This document shows, in pieces, positions 1 to 5,330 of a stretch of 7,432 bases of DNA. The position numbers and the translations under genes were made by a program. Within the stretch, counting starts at the first letter, position 1, and each line of letters begins with the position of its first letter. The DNA comes from Bog-756 sp963977795 (GTDB lineage: Bacteria > Actinomycetota > Acidimicrobiia > Acidimicrobiales > RAAP-2): positions 1-7,432 of the forward strand of contig CAXBRB010000136.1 of NCBI GenBank assembly GCA_963977795.1. Direction: 5' to 3'. A model generated the notes under the pieces. It was not told where the DNA came from. It saw only the letters and a list, made by a program, of their open reading frames with translations, and did not search any database.

Positions 1-2
1 CG

Positions 3-431
3 GCCCGCCGGGCCCGCCTGGCCGCCGCCCGCCTGGCCGAGCACCGGCCCGGTCTGTGGCTCCGGCCGGCCAACCTGGCCCTGCCCGAGGACGTGGTCGG
101 CGATCCCGAGCTGGTCCGGTGGTCGGCCGTGCCCGATGCCGATCCCGTGGCCCTGGCCGCCACCCTGTGGGACGAGGACGGGTGGGCGACACGGGCCCGG
201 CTCCTGCTGGCCGCCCTGGAGGACCGACCCACCGACGGACCCGAGGACCTGGCTCCGGGCTTCGCCCTGTCCGCCGCCGTCCTCCGTCACCTCCAGGCCG
301 ACCCCCTGCTTCCCGGCCCCTTGGTCGGACCGGGGTGGCCTGGCGATGCGCTCCGTGCCGCCTATGCGGTCTGGGACGCCCGGTACCGGGCGGTCCTGCG
401 CACGTGGGGTCGCACGGTGGCGCGCACCTGA
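3..431 (+). CDS. PaaX-family transcriptional regulator, C-terminal part (5' truncated by window edge)
   Basis: The open frame enters from the left edge and ends at TGA 429-431, giving the last 142 residues of a protein. It begins with an Arg/Ala-rich stretch leading to 'LAEHRPGLWLRPANL', like the 'gfG.l..GvWl.P' segment of PaaX-family regulators. It ends with 'LQADPLLPGPLVGPGWPG' followed by 'ALRAAYAVWDARYRAVLRTW', matching the PaaX C-terminal pattern (DP.LP..LLP..WPG..A..L). PaaX proteins are GntR-like repressors, usually about 270-310 aa, with an N-terminal winged helix (outside the window) and a ligand-responsive C-terminal region; the founding member senses phenylacetyl-CoA. The ligand here is unknown. 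The SDR gene follows on the same strand after about 100 bp and has its own promoter-like sequence, so co-regulation is possible but unproven. Assignment rests on visible motifs only. Confidence 0.75.
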   Translation, partial: ARRARLAAARLAEHRPGLWLRPANLALPEDVVGDPELVRWSAVPDADPVALAATLWDEDGWATRARLLLAALEDRPTDGPEDLAPGFALSAAVLRHLQADPLLPGPLVGPGWPGDALRAAYAVWDARYRAVLRTWGRTVART

Positions 432-465
432 GGCAGCACGGTGCTCCGCACCCGAGGCAGCACGG
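399..465. repeat. 24-bp tandem direct repeat, about 2.8 copies, spanning the PaaX stop codon
   Basis: Three units start at 399, 423 and 447, a period of exactly 24 bp. Units 2 and 3 share 19 bp (423-441 and 447-465) with one mismatch, T429 versus C453; that T forms the TGA stop. Unit 1 (399-420) matches unit 2 with a handful of mismatches. As 24 is a multiple of three, unit gain or loss keeps the reading frame. Confidence 0.75.
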
Positions 466-476
466 CACGACCGGCC

Positions 477-482
477 TAGGAT
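477..482 (+). promoter_or_regulatory. -10 box for the leader ORF/SDR transcript
   Basis: TAGGAT fits the actinobacterial -10 pattern TANNNT and stands out in very GC-rich sequence. It ends 8 nt before ATG 491, so transcription would begin at or next to that ATG, giving a leaderless or nearly leaderless mRNA. The hexamer 17 bp upstream (454-459, GAGGCA) is a poor -35 match. Confidence 0.5.
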
Positions 483-490
483 CGCCGCCG

Positions 491-535
491 ATGGGCCGGG
501 TCCGGATGCGGCCCGGTCCTGGGGAGGTGCCGTGA
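491..535 (+). CDS. 14-aa leader ORF (uORF) overlapping the SDR start
   Basis: The small ORF encodes MGRVRMRPGPGEVP and stops at TGA 533-535, which overlaps the SDR start codon GTG 532-534 as GTGA. Its ATG lies 8 nt after a TAGGAT -10 box, as expected for a leaderless start. A perfect 6-bp hairpin (GGGCCG 493-498 with CGGCCC 509-514) lies inside it, and the SDR ribosome site GGGGAGG (521-527) is contained in its last codons. Inference: ribosomes finishing this peptide would open or occupy the SDR ribosome site and reinitiate at the GTG. The peptide has three Arg and three Pro in 14 residues, but no long single-amino-acid run as in a classical attenuator. The sequence, not the peptide product, may be what matters. 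Confidence 0.45.
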   Translation: MGRVRMRPGPGEVP

Positions 536-1401
536 GCGCAGCGCACGAGCAGGGGCGGACCGACGGTGCCCCGCTGGACGGCCGGGTGGCCGTCATCACC
601 GGGGGCGCCCGCGGTCAAGGGCGCAGCCACGCCGTGGCTCTGGCCCGGGCCGGTGCCGACATCGCCGTGTGCGACCGCTGCGACGACCTGCCCTCGGTGA
701 CCTACCCGCTGGCCACCGCCGCCGACCTGGCCGAGACGGCCCGCCTGGTCGAGGCCGAGGGGCGGCGGTGCGTGACCGGGGTCGTGGACGTCCGTGACCG
801 GGAGGGCCTGGCCGCCTTCGTCGATGGCGCCGCCGCCGAGCTGGGCGGGGTGGGCATCGTGGTGGCCAACGCCGGGATCTCCACCCTGGGGTCGGTCTTC
901 GACCGGGGGACCGAGGTGTGGGACGAGACCATCGGGGTCAACCTGACCGGCGTCTTCAACACCGTGGCTGCGGCGGCCCGTCACCTGGTGGCCGGCCGGT
1001 GGGGGCGCGTGGTCACCGTCTCGTCGATGATGGGACGCTCGGCCAACCCCATGATCTCGGCGTATGCCGCCTCCAAGTGGGGCGTGATCGGCCTGACCAA
1101 GTCGCTGGCCCACGAGTTCGCCGCCCACGGGGTGACCGTCAACGCCATCGCCCCGGGCAACGTCTCCACCGACATGCTCCACAACGACGCCCTCTACCGG
1201 CTGATGCGGCCCGACCTCGAGGCGCCCGGAGCGGACGACGTGGCCGGGCCGATGGCCGCCCTGCACGTCCAGCCGGTGCCGTGGATCGAGCCCGAGGAGA
1301 TCTCGGCGGCCCTGCTCTTCCTGTGCTCGGAGGGGGCCCGCCACATCACCGGCACGGTGATCGACGTCGACGCCGGCGCATCGGCTCGCTTCACCGCCTG
1401 A
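532..1401 (+). CDS. Mycofactocin-associated NAD-dependent short-chain dehydrogenase/reductase
   Basis: A 289-aa classical-type SDR that probably oxidises an alcohol or reduces a carbonyl in the cytoplasm. Visible motifs: cofactor-binding TGGARGQG (residues 23-30), NAG (113-115), structural Asn137, catalytic Ser165, Tyr178 and Lys182 (YAASK). The 'GARGQGRSHA' nucleotide loop and the inserted segment after strand 2 ('YPLATAADLAETARLVEAEG', about 63-82) are typical of SDRs associated with mycofactocin, whose NAD(H) stays tightly bound and is recycled by the redox peptide mycofactocin. No mycofactocin synthesis genes are in the window. GTG 532 is chosen because GGGGAGG lies 4 nt upstream and the SDR fold begins soon after (DGRVAVITGG from residue 16). 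It overlaps the leader ORF stop and converges on the sulfatase gene 33 bp downstream. The substrate is unknown. Confidence 0.93.
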   Translation: MSAAHEQGRTDGAPLDGRVAVITGGARGQGRSHAVALARAGADIAVCDRCDDLPSVTYPLATAADLAETARLVEAEGRRCVTGVVDVRDREGLAAFVDGAAAELGGVGIVVANAGISTLGSVFDRGTEVWDETIGVNLTGVFNTVAAAARHLVAGRWGRVVTVSSMMGRSANPMISAYAASKWGVIGLTKSLAHEFAAHGVTVNAIAPGNVSTDMLHNDALYRLMRPDLEAPGADDVAGPMAALHVQPVPWIEPEEISAALLFLCSEGARHITGTVIDVDAGASARFTA

Positions 1402-1423
1402 CCGGACGGCCCGCTGACCAGAC

Positions 1424-1447
1424 GGCCCATCGCCCTACTGGCGGGCC
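1424..1447. terminator. Possible bidirectional terminator hairpin between SDR and sulfatase
   Basis: GGCCC (1424-1428) pairs with GGGCC (1443-1447), and GCC (1432-1434) with GGC (1440-1442), leaving a 3-nt bulge and a CTACT loop. It covers the sulfatase stop codon and follows the SDR stop by 22 bp. There is no T-tract, which is common in actinomycetes, and the stem is short, so this is tentative. Confidence 0.25.
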
Positions 1448-3690
1448 ATGCCCTCCCGACGGGCCGCCTCTCCCGCCCCTGGGGCAGGCTTGCGGGTGAC
1501 GTCGACCACGACCTTGTGGAGCGTGCCCTCGAAGGGGAACGGCGCCTGGTAGGAGGCGCTGACGGGGCTGCCCCGGTCGTAGCCGATGCTGGCCCCCACG
1601 CTGGAGATGATGTGCATGGCCAGCGGGGCGGTCGCCCCCCCGCACGGCTGCCCGTCGATGAGCAGCTCGATCCGGCCGGCCGCCCCCTCCCGGCGGAACC
1701 GCACGCCCAGCTCGGAGGCACCCGTCGGGACGGGCACGTCCGAGGTGACCACGGTGTGGTCGTTGAAGGCGTTGTAGTCGAAGACCAGCTGGTCGTCCTG
1801 GACGAAGAAGGCGATGCCCGAGTTCTCGGTCCCCGTGGCGAAGAGGACGCCGCCGGCCCCGGCCGGCCGATCGACGTGGGCCACCAGGTCGAAGCCTCGG
1901 CCGCCCATCGAGGGCGCCACCTGGGCCGGCATGGCCGAGAGCGGCGGGAAGTACTCGTAGTGCCGGGACTCGGGGTGGGGCGACCGGTCGCGGTAGCGGG
2001 TGAAGAACAGCTCGATGGTGCGGTCGTCGAGGGGGAGGACGCCCTGGTCCTCGGCCACCTGCCACCACAGGTCGATGAGGCCGGCCAGCCGCTCGGGCTC
2101 CTCGGCCGCCCGGTCGTGGCACTCGGAGCGGTCGGTCTCCAGGTGGTAGAGCTCCCAGACGTCGTCGTCGAACGGGGTGCCGGCCACGTGGCGGGTCACC
2201 GCCTTCCACCCCTCGGACACGATGCCCCGGTGGCCCATCATCTCGTAGTACTGGGGTCCTTTGGTCGTGGGGGCGTCGGGGGCGGCCAGGGAGTAGGCCA
2301 TCGAGGTGCCGCTGATGGGCATCTGCGGGGTGCCGCGGTAGACGTCGGGGGCCGTCACGCCGAGCAGCTCGTAGATGGTGGGCACGATGTCGTTCACGTG
2401 GTGGAACTGGTCGCGCAGGCCGCCGGCGTCGTCGATGCCGGCCGGCCAGTGGACGATGAGGGGGACGTGGACCCCGCCCTCGTGGGTGTTCTGCTTGTAC
2501 CACTTGAACGGCGTGTTGCCGGCCTGGGCCCAGCCCCACGGGTAGTTGGCGTGGCTGTGGGGCCCGCCGATGTCGTCGATCCGGCCGACGGCCTCGTCGG
2601 GGGTCTCCACGATCATGTTGAAGTACTTCATCTCGTGCATGACGCCGAAGGGCCCGCCCTCCTGGCTGGCCCCGTTGTCCGAGAGCAGGACCACGATGGT
2701 GTTCTCCAGCCGGCCCAGCCGGTCGAGCTCGGCCAGGAGCCGGCCGATCTGGTCGTCGGTGTGCTCGAGGAAGGCGGCGAAGGCCTCTTGGAGGCGTGCG
2801 GCCAGGAGCCGCTGGTTCTCGGGCAGGCTGTCCCACGCCTCCACCCCGGGGTTGCGGGGGGCCAGCTCGGTCCCCTCGGGCAGCAGGCCGAGCTCCTGCT
2901 GGCGGGCGAACCACCGGTCCCGGGCGGCGTCCCAGCCGTCGTCGAACCGGCCGCGCCACCGGGCCAGGTACTCGGGCGGGGCCTGGTGGGGGGCGTGCAT
3001 GGCCCCGAAGGCCAGGTAGGTGAAGAAGGGACGGTCGGGGCGGATCGAGACCGAGTCGTGGATGAACGAGATGGCGTGGTCGATCAGGTCCTCGCTGAGG
3101 TGGTAGCCCTCCTCGGGGCGCCGGGGCGGCTCGACCTGGTGGTTGTCGTAGACGAGGTCGGGGGAGAACTGGTCGGTCTCCCCTTCCAGGAAGCCGTAGA
3201 ACCGGTCGAAGCCCCGCTGGAGCGGCCACTGGTCGTAGGGGCCGGCCGCCGAGGCGCTCTCCATGGCGCACAGGTGCCACTTGCCCACGGCGAAGGTGGC
3301 GTACCCCTCGTCGCGCAGCACCTCGGCCATGGTGGTGGCGTGGTTGGAGATGTGACCCCGCATGTGCGGGTAGCCGGAGTCGAAGTTGGAGACGGCCCGC
3401 ATCCCCACGGTGTGGTGGTTCCGGCCGGTGAGCAGGGCCGCCCGGGTGGGGGAGCACAGCGGGGTGACGTGGAAGTTGGAGTACCGGAGCCCGCCGGCGG
3501 CCAGGGCGTCGATGTGGGGGGTGGCCAGGTCCGAGCCGAAGCAGCCGAGGTGGGAGAAGCCGGTGTCGTCGAGGAGGATGACCACCACGTCCGGGGCGTC
3601 CTCGCCCGGGTGGGGGGCCTCGGGCCACCACGGCCGGGACTCGGCCTGGGTGGGGGCGATGACGCCGTCGAACTCCTCGAGCTGGTCCAT
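1435..3690 (-). CDS. Type I (formylglycine-dependent) arylsulfatase
   Basis: A 751-aa sulfatase hydrolysing sulfate esters. The motif CSPTR (Cys79-Arg83) is the CxPxR signature whose Cys is converted to formylglycine. Metal and active-site candidates are Asp41-Asp42 (VVVILLDDTG), Lys137/His139 (VGKWHL), His232, Asp338-Asn339 (LLSDNGAS) and Lys396. After the alpha/beta core, residues about 600-733 form a beta-rich ConA/LamG-like C-terminal domain, as in large actinobacterial arylsulfatases of roughly 780 aa. There is no signal peptide or membrane helix, so it should act in the cytoplasm on imported sulfate esters. Start ATG 3688-3690 has GAGG (3698-3701) 7 nt upstream; a start 31 codons earlier would lie over the promoter and was rejected. 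The formylglycine-generating enzyme needed for activation is not in the window. Substrate (aryl, alkyl or sugar sulfate) cannot be told. Confidence 0.96.
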   Translation of the reverse strand: MDQLEEFDGVIAPTQAESRPWWPEAPHPGEDAPDVVVILLDDTGFSHLGCFGSDLATPHIDALAAGGLRYSNFHVTPLCSPTRAALLTGRNHHTVGMRAVSNFDSGYPHMRGHISNHATTMAEVLRDEGYATFAVGKWHLCAMESASAAGPYDQWPLQRGFDRFYGFLEGETDQFSPDLVYDNHQVEPPRRPEEGYHLSEDLIDHAISFIHDSVSIRPDRPFFTYLAFGAMHAPHQAPPEYLARWRGRFDDGWDAARDRWFARQQELGLLPEGTELAPRNPGVEAWDSLPENQRLLAARLQEAFAAFLEHTDDQIGRLLAELDRLGRLENTIVVLLSDNGASQEGGPFGVMHEMKYFNMIVETPDEAVGRIDDIGGPHSHANYPWGWAQAGNTPFKWYKQNTHEGGVHVPLIVHWPAGIDDAGGLRDQFHHVNDIVPTIYELLGVTAPDVYRGTPQMPISGTSMAYSLAAPDAPTTKGPQYYEMMGHRGIVSEGWKAVTRHVAGTPFDDDVWELYHLETDRSECHDRAAEEPERLAGLIDLWWQVAEDQGVLPLDDRTIELFFTRYRDRSPHPESRHYEYFPPLSAMPAQVAPSMGGRGFDLVAHVDRPAGAGGVLFATGTENSGIAFFVQDDQLVFDYNAFNDHTVVTSDVPVPTGASELGVRFRREGAAGRIELLIDGQPCGGATAPLAMHIISSVGASIGYDRGSPVSASYQAPFPFEGTLHKVVVDVTRKPAPGAGEAARREGMARQ

Positions 3691-3737
3691 GGTCCGTCCT
3701 CGCCTCACCGGTCCGCCGGCCGCAGCCGGGGAACTTC

Positions 3738-3754
3738 TGTCAACGAGACTGACA
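3738..3754. promoter_or_regulatory. Candidate operator over the sulfatase -10 box and start site
   Basis: TGTCA (3738-3742) and TGACA (3750-3754) form a perfect inverted repeat with a 7-bp spacer. It overlaps the -10 hexamer and the predicted transcription start, a position where a dimeric repressor would block initiation. The cognate regulator is unknown; the nearby TetR-family protein is one candidate, but the palindrome near its own gene has a different sequence. Confidence 0.4.
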
Positions 3755-3780
3755 CTAGATAGCCGTCCCGGGCGTGTCCA
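3752..3780 (-). promoter_or_regulatory. Sulfatase promoter
   Basis: Reading the minus strand, TGGACA (3780-3775, five of six bases of TTGACA), a 17-bp spacer and TAGTGT (3757-3752, fits TANNNT) form a good vegetative-type promoter. The predicted start site near 3745 gives a leader of about 55 nt before the ATG at 3690. Confidence 0.6.
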
Positions 3781-3788
3781 CACCTGCC

Positions 3789-3815
3789 CGGCACCGTGCC
3801 GTTCGGCCGGTGCCG
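3789..3815 (-). terminator. Strong hairpin after the membrane-protein gene
   Basis: CGGCACCG (3789-3796) pairs perfectly with CGGTGCCG (3808-3815). Inside it GCCG/CGGC can also pair, leaving one bulged T (3797) and a tiny loop. It begins 4 bp after the membrane-protein stop on the minus strand and ends before the sulfatase -35 box, so it suits a T-tract-less terminator separating the two genes. Confidence 0.5.
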
Positions 3816-3819
3816 TGGC

Positions 3820-4311
3820 TCAGCGTCGGCGGCGCTCCGTCGACCAGACCAGGACCAGGCAGGCGCCGGCCACGCCGAGCGACGCAACGCCGAGCAGTCG
3901 CTCGGCCCGGGTGCCGTCCGTCACCAGGGCCACGATGCCCAGGACCACCACGGCGACTGCGCCGGCCCGGACGGCGAGGCGGGCCGCCGGGCCGGACCGG
4001 CCGGTGCGCCGGGTCCGGGTGAGCACGAAGGCGGCCGGGACCACCAGCACCACGTAGGCGACCATGGTGGGCCGGGGGGAGGCCAGGCGCATGAGGTCCA
4101 GCCACCGGTAGCCCTCGAGGATGGCCACGGTGGCCAGGACGATGAGCCCCGGTGCGGCAAGTCCGGTGCCCGGTCGGGCGTCGGCCGCCGGGGCAGCCGG
4201 GGAGGGAGCGGTCGGCGCCGGCGGGGTAGCCGCAGTCGGGTGGCCGCCGCCTGCGTCACGTGGGAGGACCTCCGCCTGGACCGCCGGATGTGCGGCGGAG
4301 TGGGTCGTCAC
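3820..4311 (-). CDS. Four-helix membrane protein of unknown function
   Basis: A 163-aa protein not recognised as a named family. Residues 1-50 are a polar, Pro/Ala-rich tail (for example 'PPAPTAPSPAAPAAD'). Four hydrophobic segments follow at about 52-72, 83-98, 112-131 and 138-157, separated by short basic loops (RTRRTGRSG at about 99-107), and the protein ends in a basic WSTERRRR tail. Charge distribution suggests both ends are cytoplasmic. GTG 4311-4309 is chosen because the -10-like TAGCGT lies 7 nt upstream, which fits a leaderless start, and hydrophobic structure follows directly. The frame stays open further upstream (to about 5616) only because of GC-rich composition opposite the TetR gene. 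It is divergent from the TetR gene, a common arrangement for a regulator and its target. No enzymatic motif is visible; it could be a small regulatory or structural membrane protein. Confidence 0.75.
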   Translation of the reverse strand: MTTHSAAHPAVQAEVLPRDAGGGHPTAATPPAPTAPSPAAPAADARPGTGLAAPGLIVLATVAILEGYRWLDLMRLASPRPTMVAYVVLVVPAAFVLTRTRRTGRSGPAARLAVRAGAVAVVVLGIVALVTDGTRAERLLGVASLGVAGACLVLVWSTERRRR

Positions 4312-4318
4312 AGTGCGA

Positions 4319-4324
4319 ACGCTA
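4319..4324 (-). promoter_or_regulatory. -10 box of the membrane-protein gene
   Basis: On the minus strand TAGCGT (4324-4319) fits TANNNT and is followed 7 nt later by GTG, predicting a leaderless transcript. No convincing -35 hexamer is seen 16-18 bp upstream. Confidence 0.45.
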
Positions 4325-4353
4325 GACGCAGGTTGCGCGCGGTGGGTGGTTAT

Positions 4354-4369
4354 CCGGACGCCCGTCCGG
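4354..4369. promoter_or_regulatory. 16-bp palindrome, candidate TetR operator in divergent region
   Basis: CCGGACG-CC-CGTCCGG has perfect 7-bp arms. It lies 43 bp upstream of the membrane-protein start and 86 bp upstream of the TetR start, in the only shared promoter region. TetR-family dimers typically bind palindromes of this size and often control the divergent gene. GC-rich palindromes also arise by chance here. Confidence 0.4.
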
Positions 4370-4394
4370 GTGGACGCCGGCACGCTCCACCTGT

Positions 4395-4416
4395 CGGCGG
4401 GTCTTGCACCCGTCCG
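4395..4416. repeat. Imperfect inverted repeat upstream of TetR gene
   Basis: CGG-CGGGT (4395-4402) pairs with ACCCG-T-CCG (4408-4416), 8 bp with a bulged T and a CTTGC loop. It sits between the palindrome at 4354-4369 and the TetR -10 box. It may be a second regulator site or chance; no function is assigned. Confidence 0.2.
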
Positions 4417-4443
4417 CCCCGGTGCGGCGCGCCGTCCATCTGG

Positions 4444-4449
4444 CACCAT
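4444..4449 (+). promoter_or_regulatory. Weak -10-like box of the TetR gene
   Basis: CACCAT lies exactly 6 nt before ATG 4456, the spacing expected if transcription starts on the A of the start codon. It matches TANNNT only at A and final T. The placement, rather than the sequence, supports it, together with the absence of a Shine-Dalgarno sequence before this ATG. Confidence 0.3.
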
Positions 4450-4455
4450 GGGCGG

Positions 4456-5259
4456 ATGCAACGCGTGGTCGCTCCGGCCAAGGGGGCCCATCGGCGGACG
4501 CGGGAGGAGCTCCGGAGCACCCTCGTGGCGGCCGGCCGGGACCTCCTGATGGAGGAAGGGCTCGCCGTCGGCGGCGCCGGCCTGACCTTCAAGCGGGCCT
4601 TCGAGCGGCTGGAGGCCACCCGGGGGGTCCATCTCACCAACGCCTCGGTCATCCGGCGGGTCTGGGAGAACCAGGCCGACTTCCGGGCCGACGTCCTCGT
4701 GGAGGCGGCCCAGGCTGCCGACTCCTCGGGCGAGGCCGGGGCCACCCTCGACGCCCTCTTCCCCCTGGTCGCCACCTTCGACCTCACCACGCCCGAGGGC
4801 CGGATGCGGGCCCTCCAGGACCTGGCCCGCATCGGTGGCGAGGTCAGCATCCGTTCCCGCCTGGCCACCCCGGAATGGTCGGTCTGGATGGGGGCGTGGG
4901 TCCTGTCCCTCACCGGGTCGGACACCGAGGAGCGGCGTCGGGTCAAGAACGCCCTCCTCGAGGGCCTGGAAGAGGTCTCCGACCTGTGGGACCAGATCTA
5001 CGGCGTGATGAGCGCCAGCCTCGGGTTCCGCATGCGGCCAGGCCTGACCATGCGCCAGTTCACCGTCTCCTCGGCCACCCTGGTCGAGGGCTGCGCTCTC
5101 GAGCAGGGGGACGACGGTGAGGTGGCCATGGTGTCCCGTCCGACCGGACCGGGGGGTGCGCTGGAGGAGTGGACGATCTTCGGGATCGGACTGAGCGCCC
5201 TGAGCCGGGCCTACTTCGAGATCGACCCGGACTGGATCCCGCCCGAGCCTGGCGCCTGA
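4456..5259 (+). CDS. TetR-like transcriptional regulator with extended HTH region
   Basis: A 267-aa regulator. Residues 14-35 (RTREELRSTLVAAGRDLLMEEG) resemble TetR helix 1. In place of the usual short 'T...IA..aGvs.gtlY.yF..K' helix-turn-helix there is a longer segment, 'LTFKRAFERLEATRG' (about 43-57) then 'VHLTNASVIRRVWENQADF' (58-76). This variant occurs in a subgroup of actinobacterial TetR-like proteins. The remainder is largely helical and would be the ligand and dimer domain; at 267 aa it is longer than the common 190-220. ATG 4456 follows a weak -10-like box by 6 nt and lacks a Shine-Dalgarno sequence, suggesting leaderless translation; the frame remains open upstream, but across the divergent gene. 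The likely targets are itself and the divergent membrane-protein gene through the palindrome at 4354-4369. The ligand is unknown. Confidence 0.85.
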   Translation: MQRVVAPAKGAHRRTREELRSTLVAAGRDLLMEEGLAVGGAGLTFKRAFERLEATRGVHLTNASVIRRVWENQADFRADVLVEAAQAADSSGEAGATLDALFPLVATFDLTTPEGRMRALQDLARIGGEVSIRSRLATPEWSVWMGAWVLSLTGSDTEERRRVKNALLEGLEEVSDLWDQIYGVMSASLGFRMRPGLTMRQFTVSSATLVEGCALEQGDDGEVAMVSRPTGPGGALEEWTIFGIGLSALSRAYFEIDPDWIPPEPGA

Positions 5260-5318
5260 GCCCGGCGTCCCCGTCCGCCACCTGGTCGAGGGGCGGTCCC
5301 CCGCTCGTCCGGCGCGGC

Positions 5319-5324
5319 CACAAT
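5319..5324 (+). promoter_or_regulatory. -10 box for the leader ORF/kinase/yaaA transcript
   Basis: CACAAT (one mismatch in the TANNNT core, and otherwise close to TATAAT) is followed by exactly 6 nt and then GTG 5331, predicting transcription start on the G of that codon. It is the only A/T-rich hexamer in the 71-bp gap after the TetR stop. No clear -35 hexamer is seen. Confidence 0.45.
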
Positions 5325-5330
5325 GGTCGG

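Noticed and set aside
136..531. Upstream extension of the SDR frame
   Set aside because: It overlaps the PaaX-like gene in another frame and lacks homologous sequence before the cofactor motif; GTG 532 has a good ribosome site.
1391..3631. Long minus-strand frame overlapping the sulfatase in another register
   Set aside because: Arg/Pro/Gly-rich translation with no recognisable motifs; a frame-shifted shadow of the sulfatase.
3738..3743. Perfect TTGACA on the minus strand as a -35 box for the sulfatase
   Set aside because: The hexamer at 17-bp spacing downstream (3715-3720) is GCCGGC, not a -10 box. The TGGACA/TAGTGT pair is better, and this TTGACA is part of the inverted repeat.
1516..3762. 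Very long plus-strand open frame (748 codons) opposite the sulfatase
   Set aside because: Its product is a low-complexity Gly/Val/Glu-rich string without domains, as expected when a GC-rich gene is read on the other strand; the minus-strand frame carries all sulfatase motifs.
3691..3783. 31-residue N-terminal extension of the sulfatase
   Set aside because: The upstream start lies over the predicted promoter and has no ribosome site; sulfatase-like sequence begins after ATG 3690.
5290..5301. GGGG-CGGT-CCCC hairpin after the TetR gene as a terminator
   Set aside because: Only four base pairs without a T-tract; too weak to distinguish from GC-rich background.
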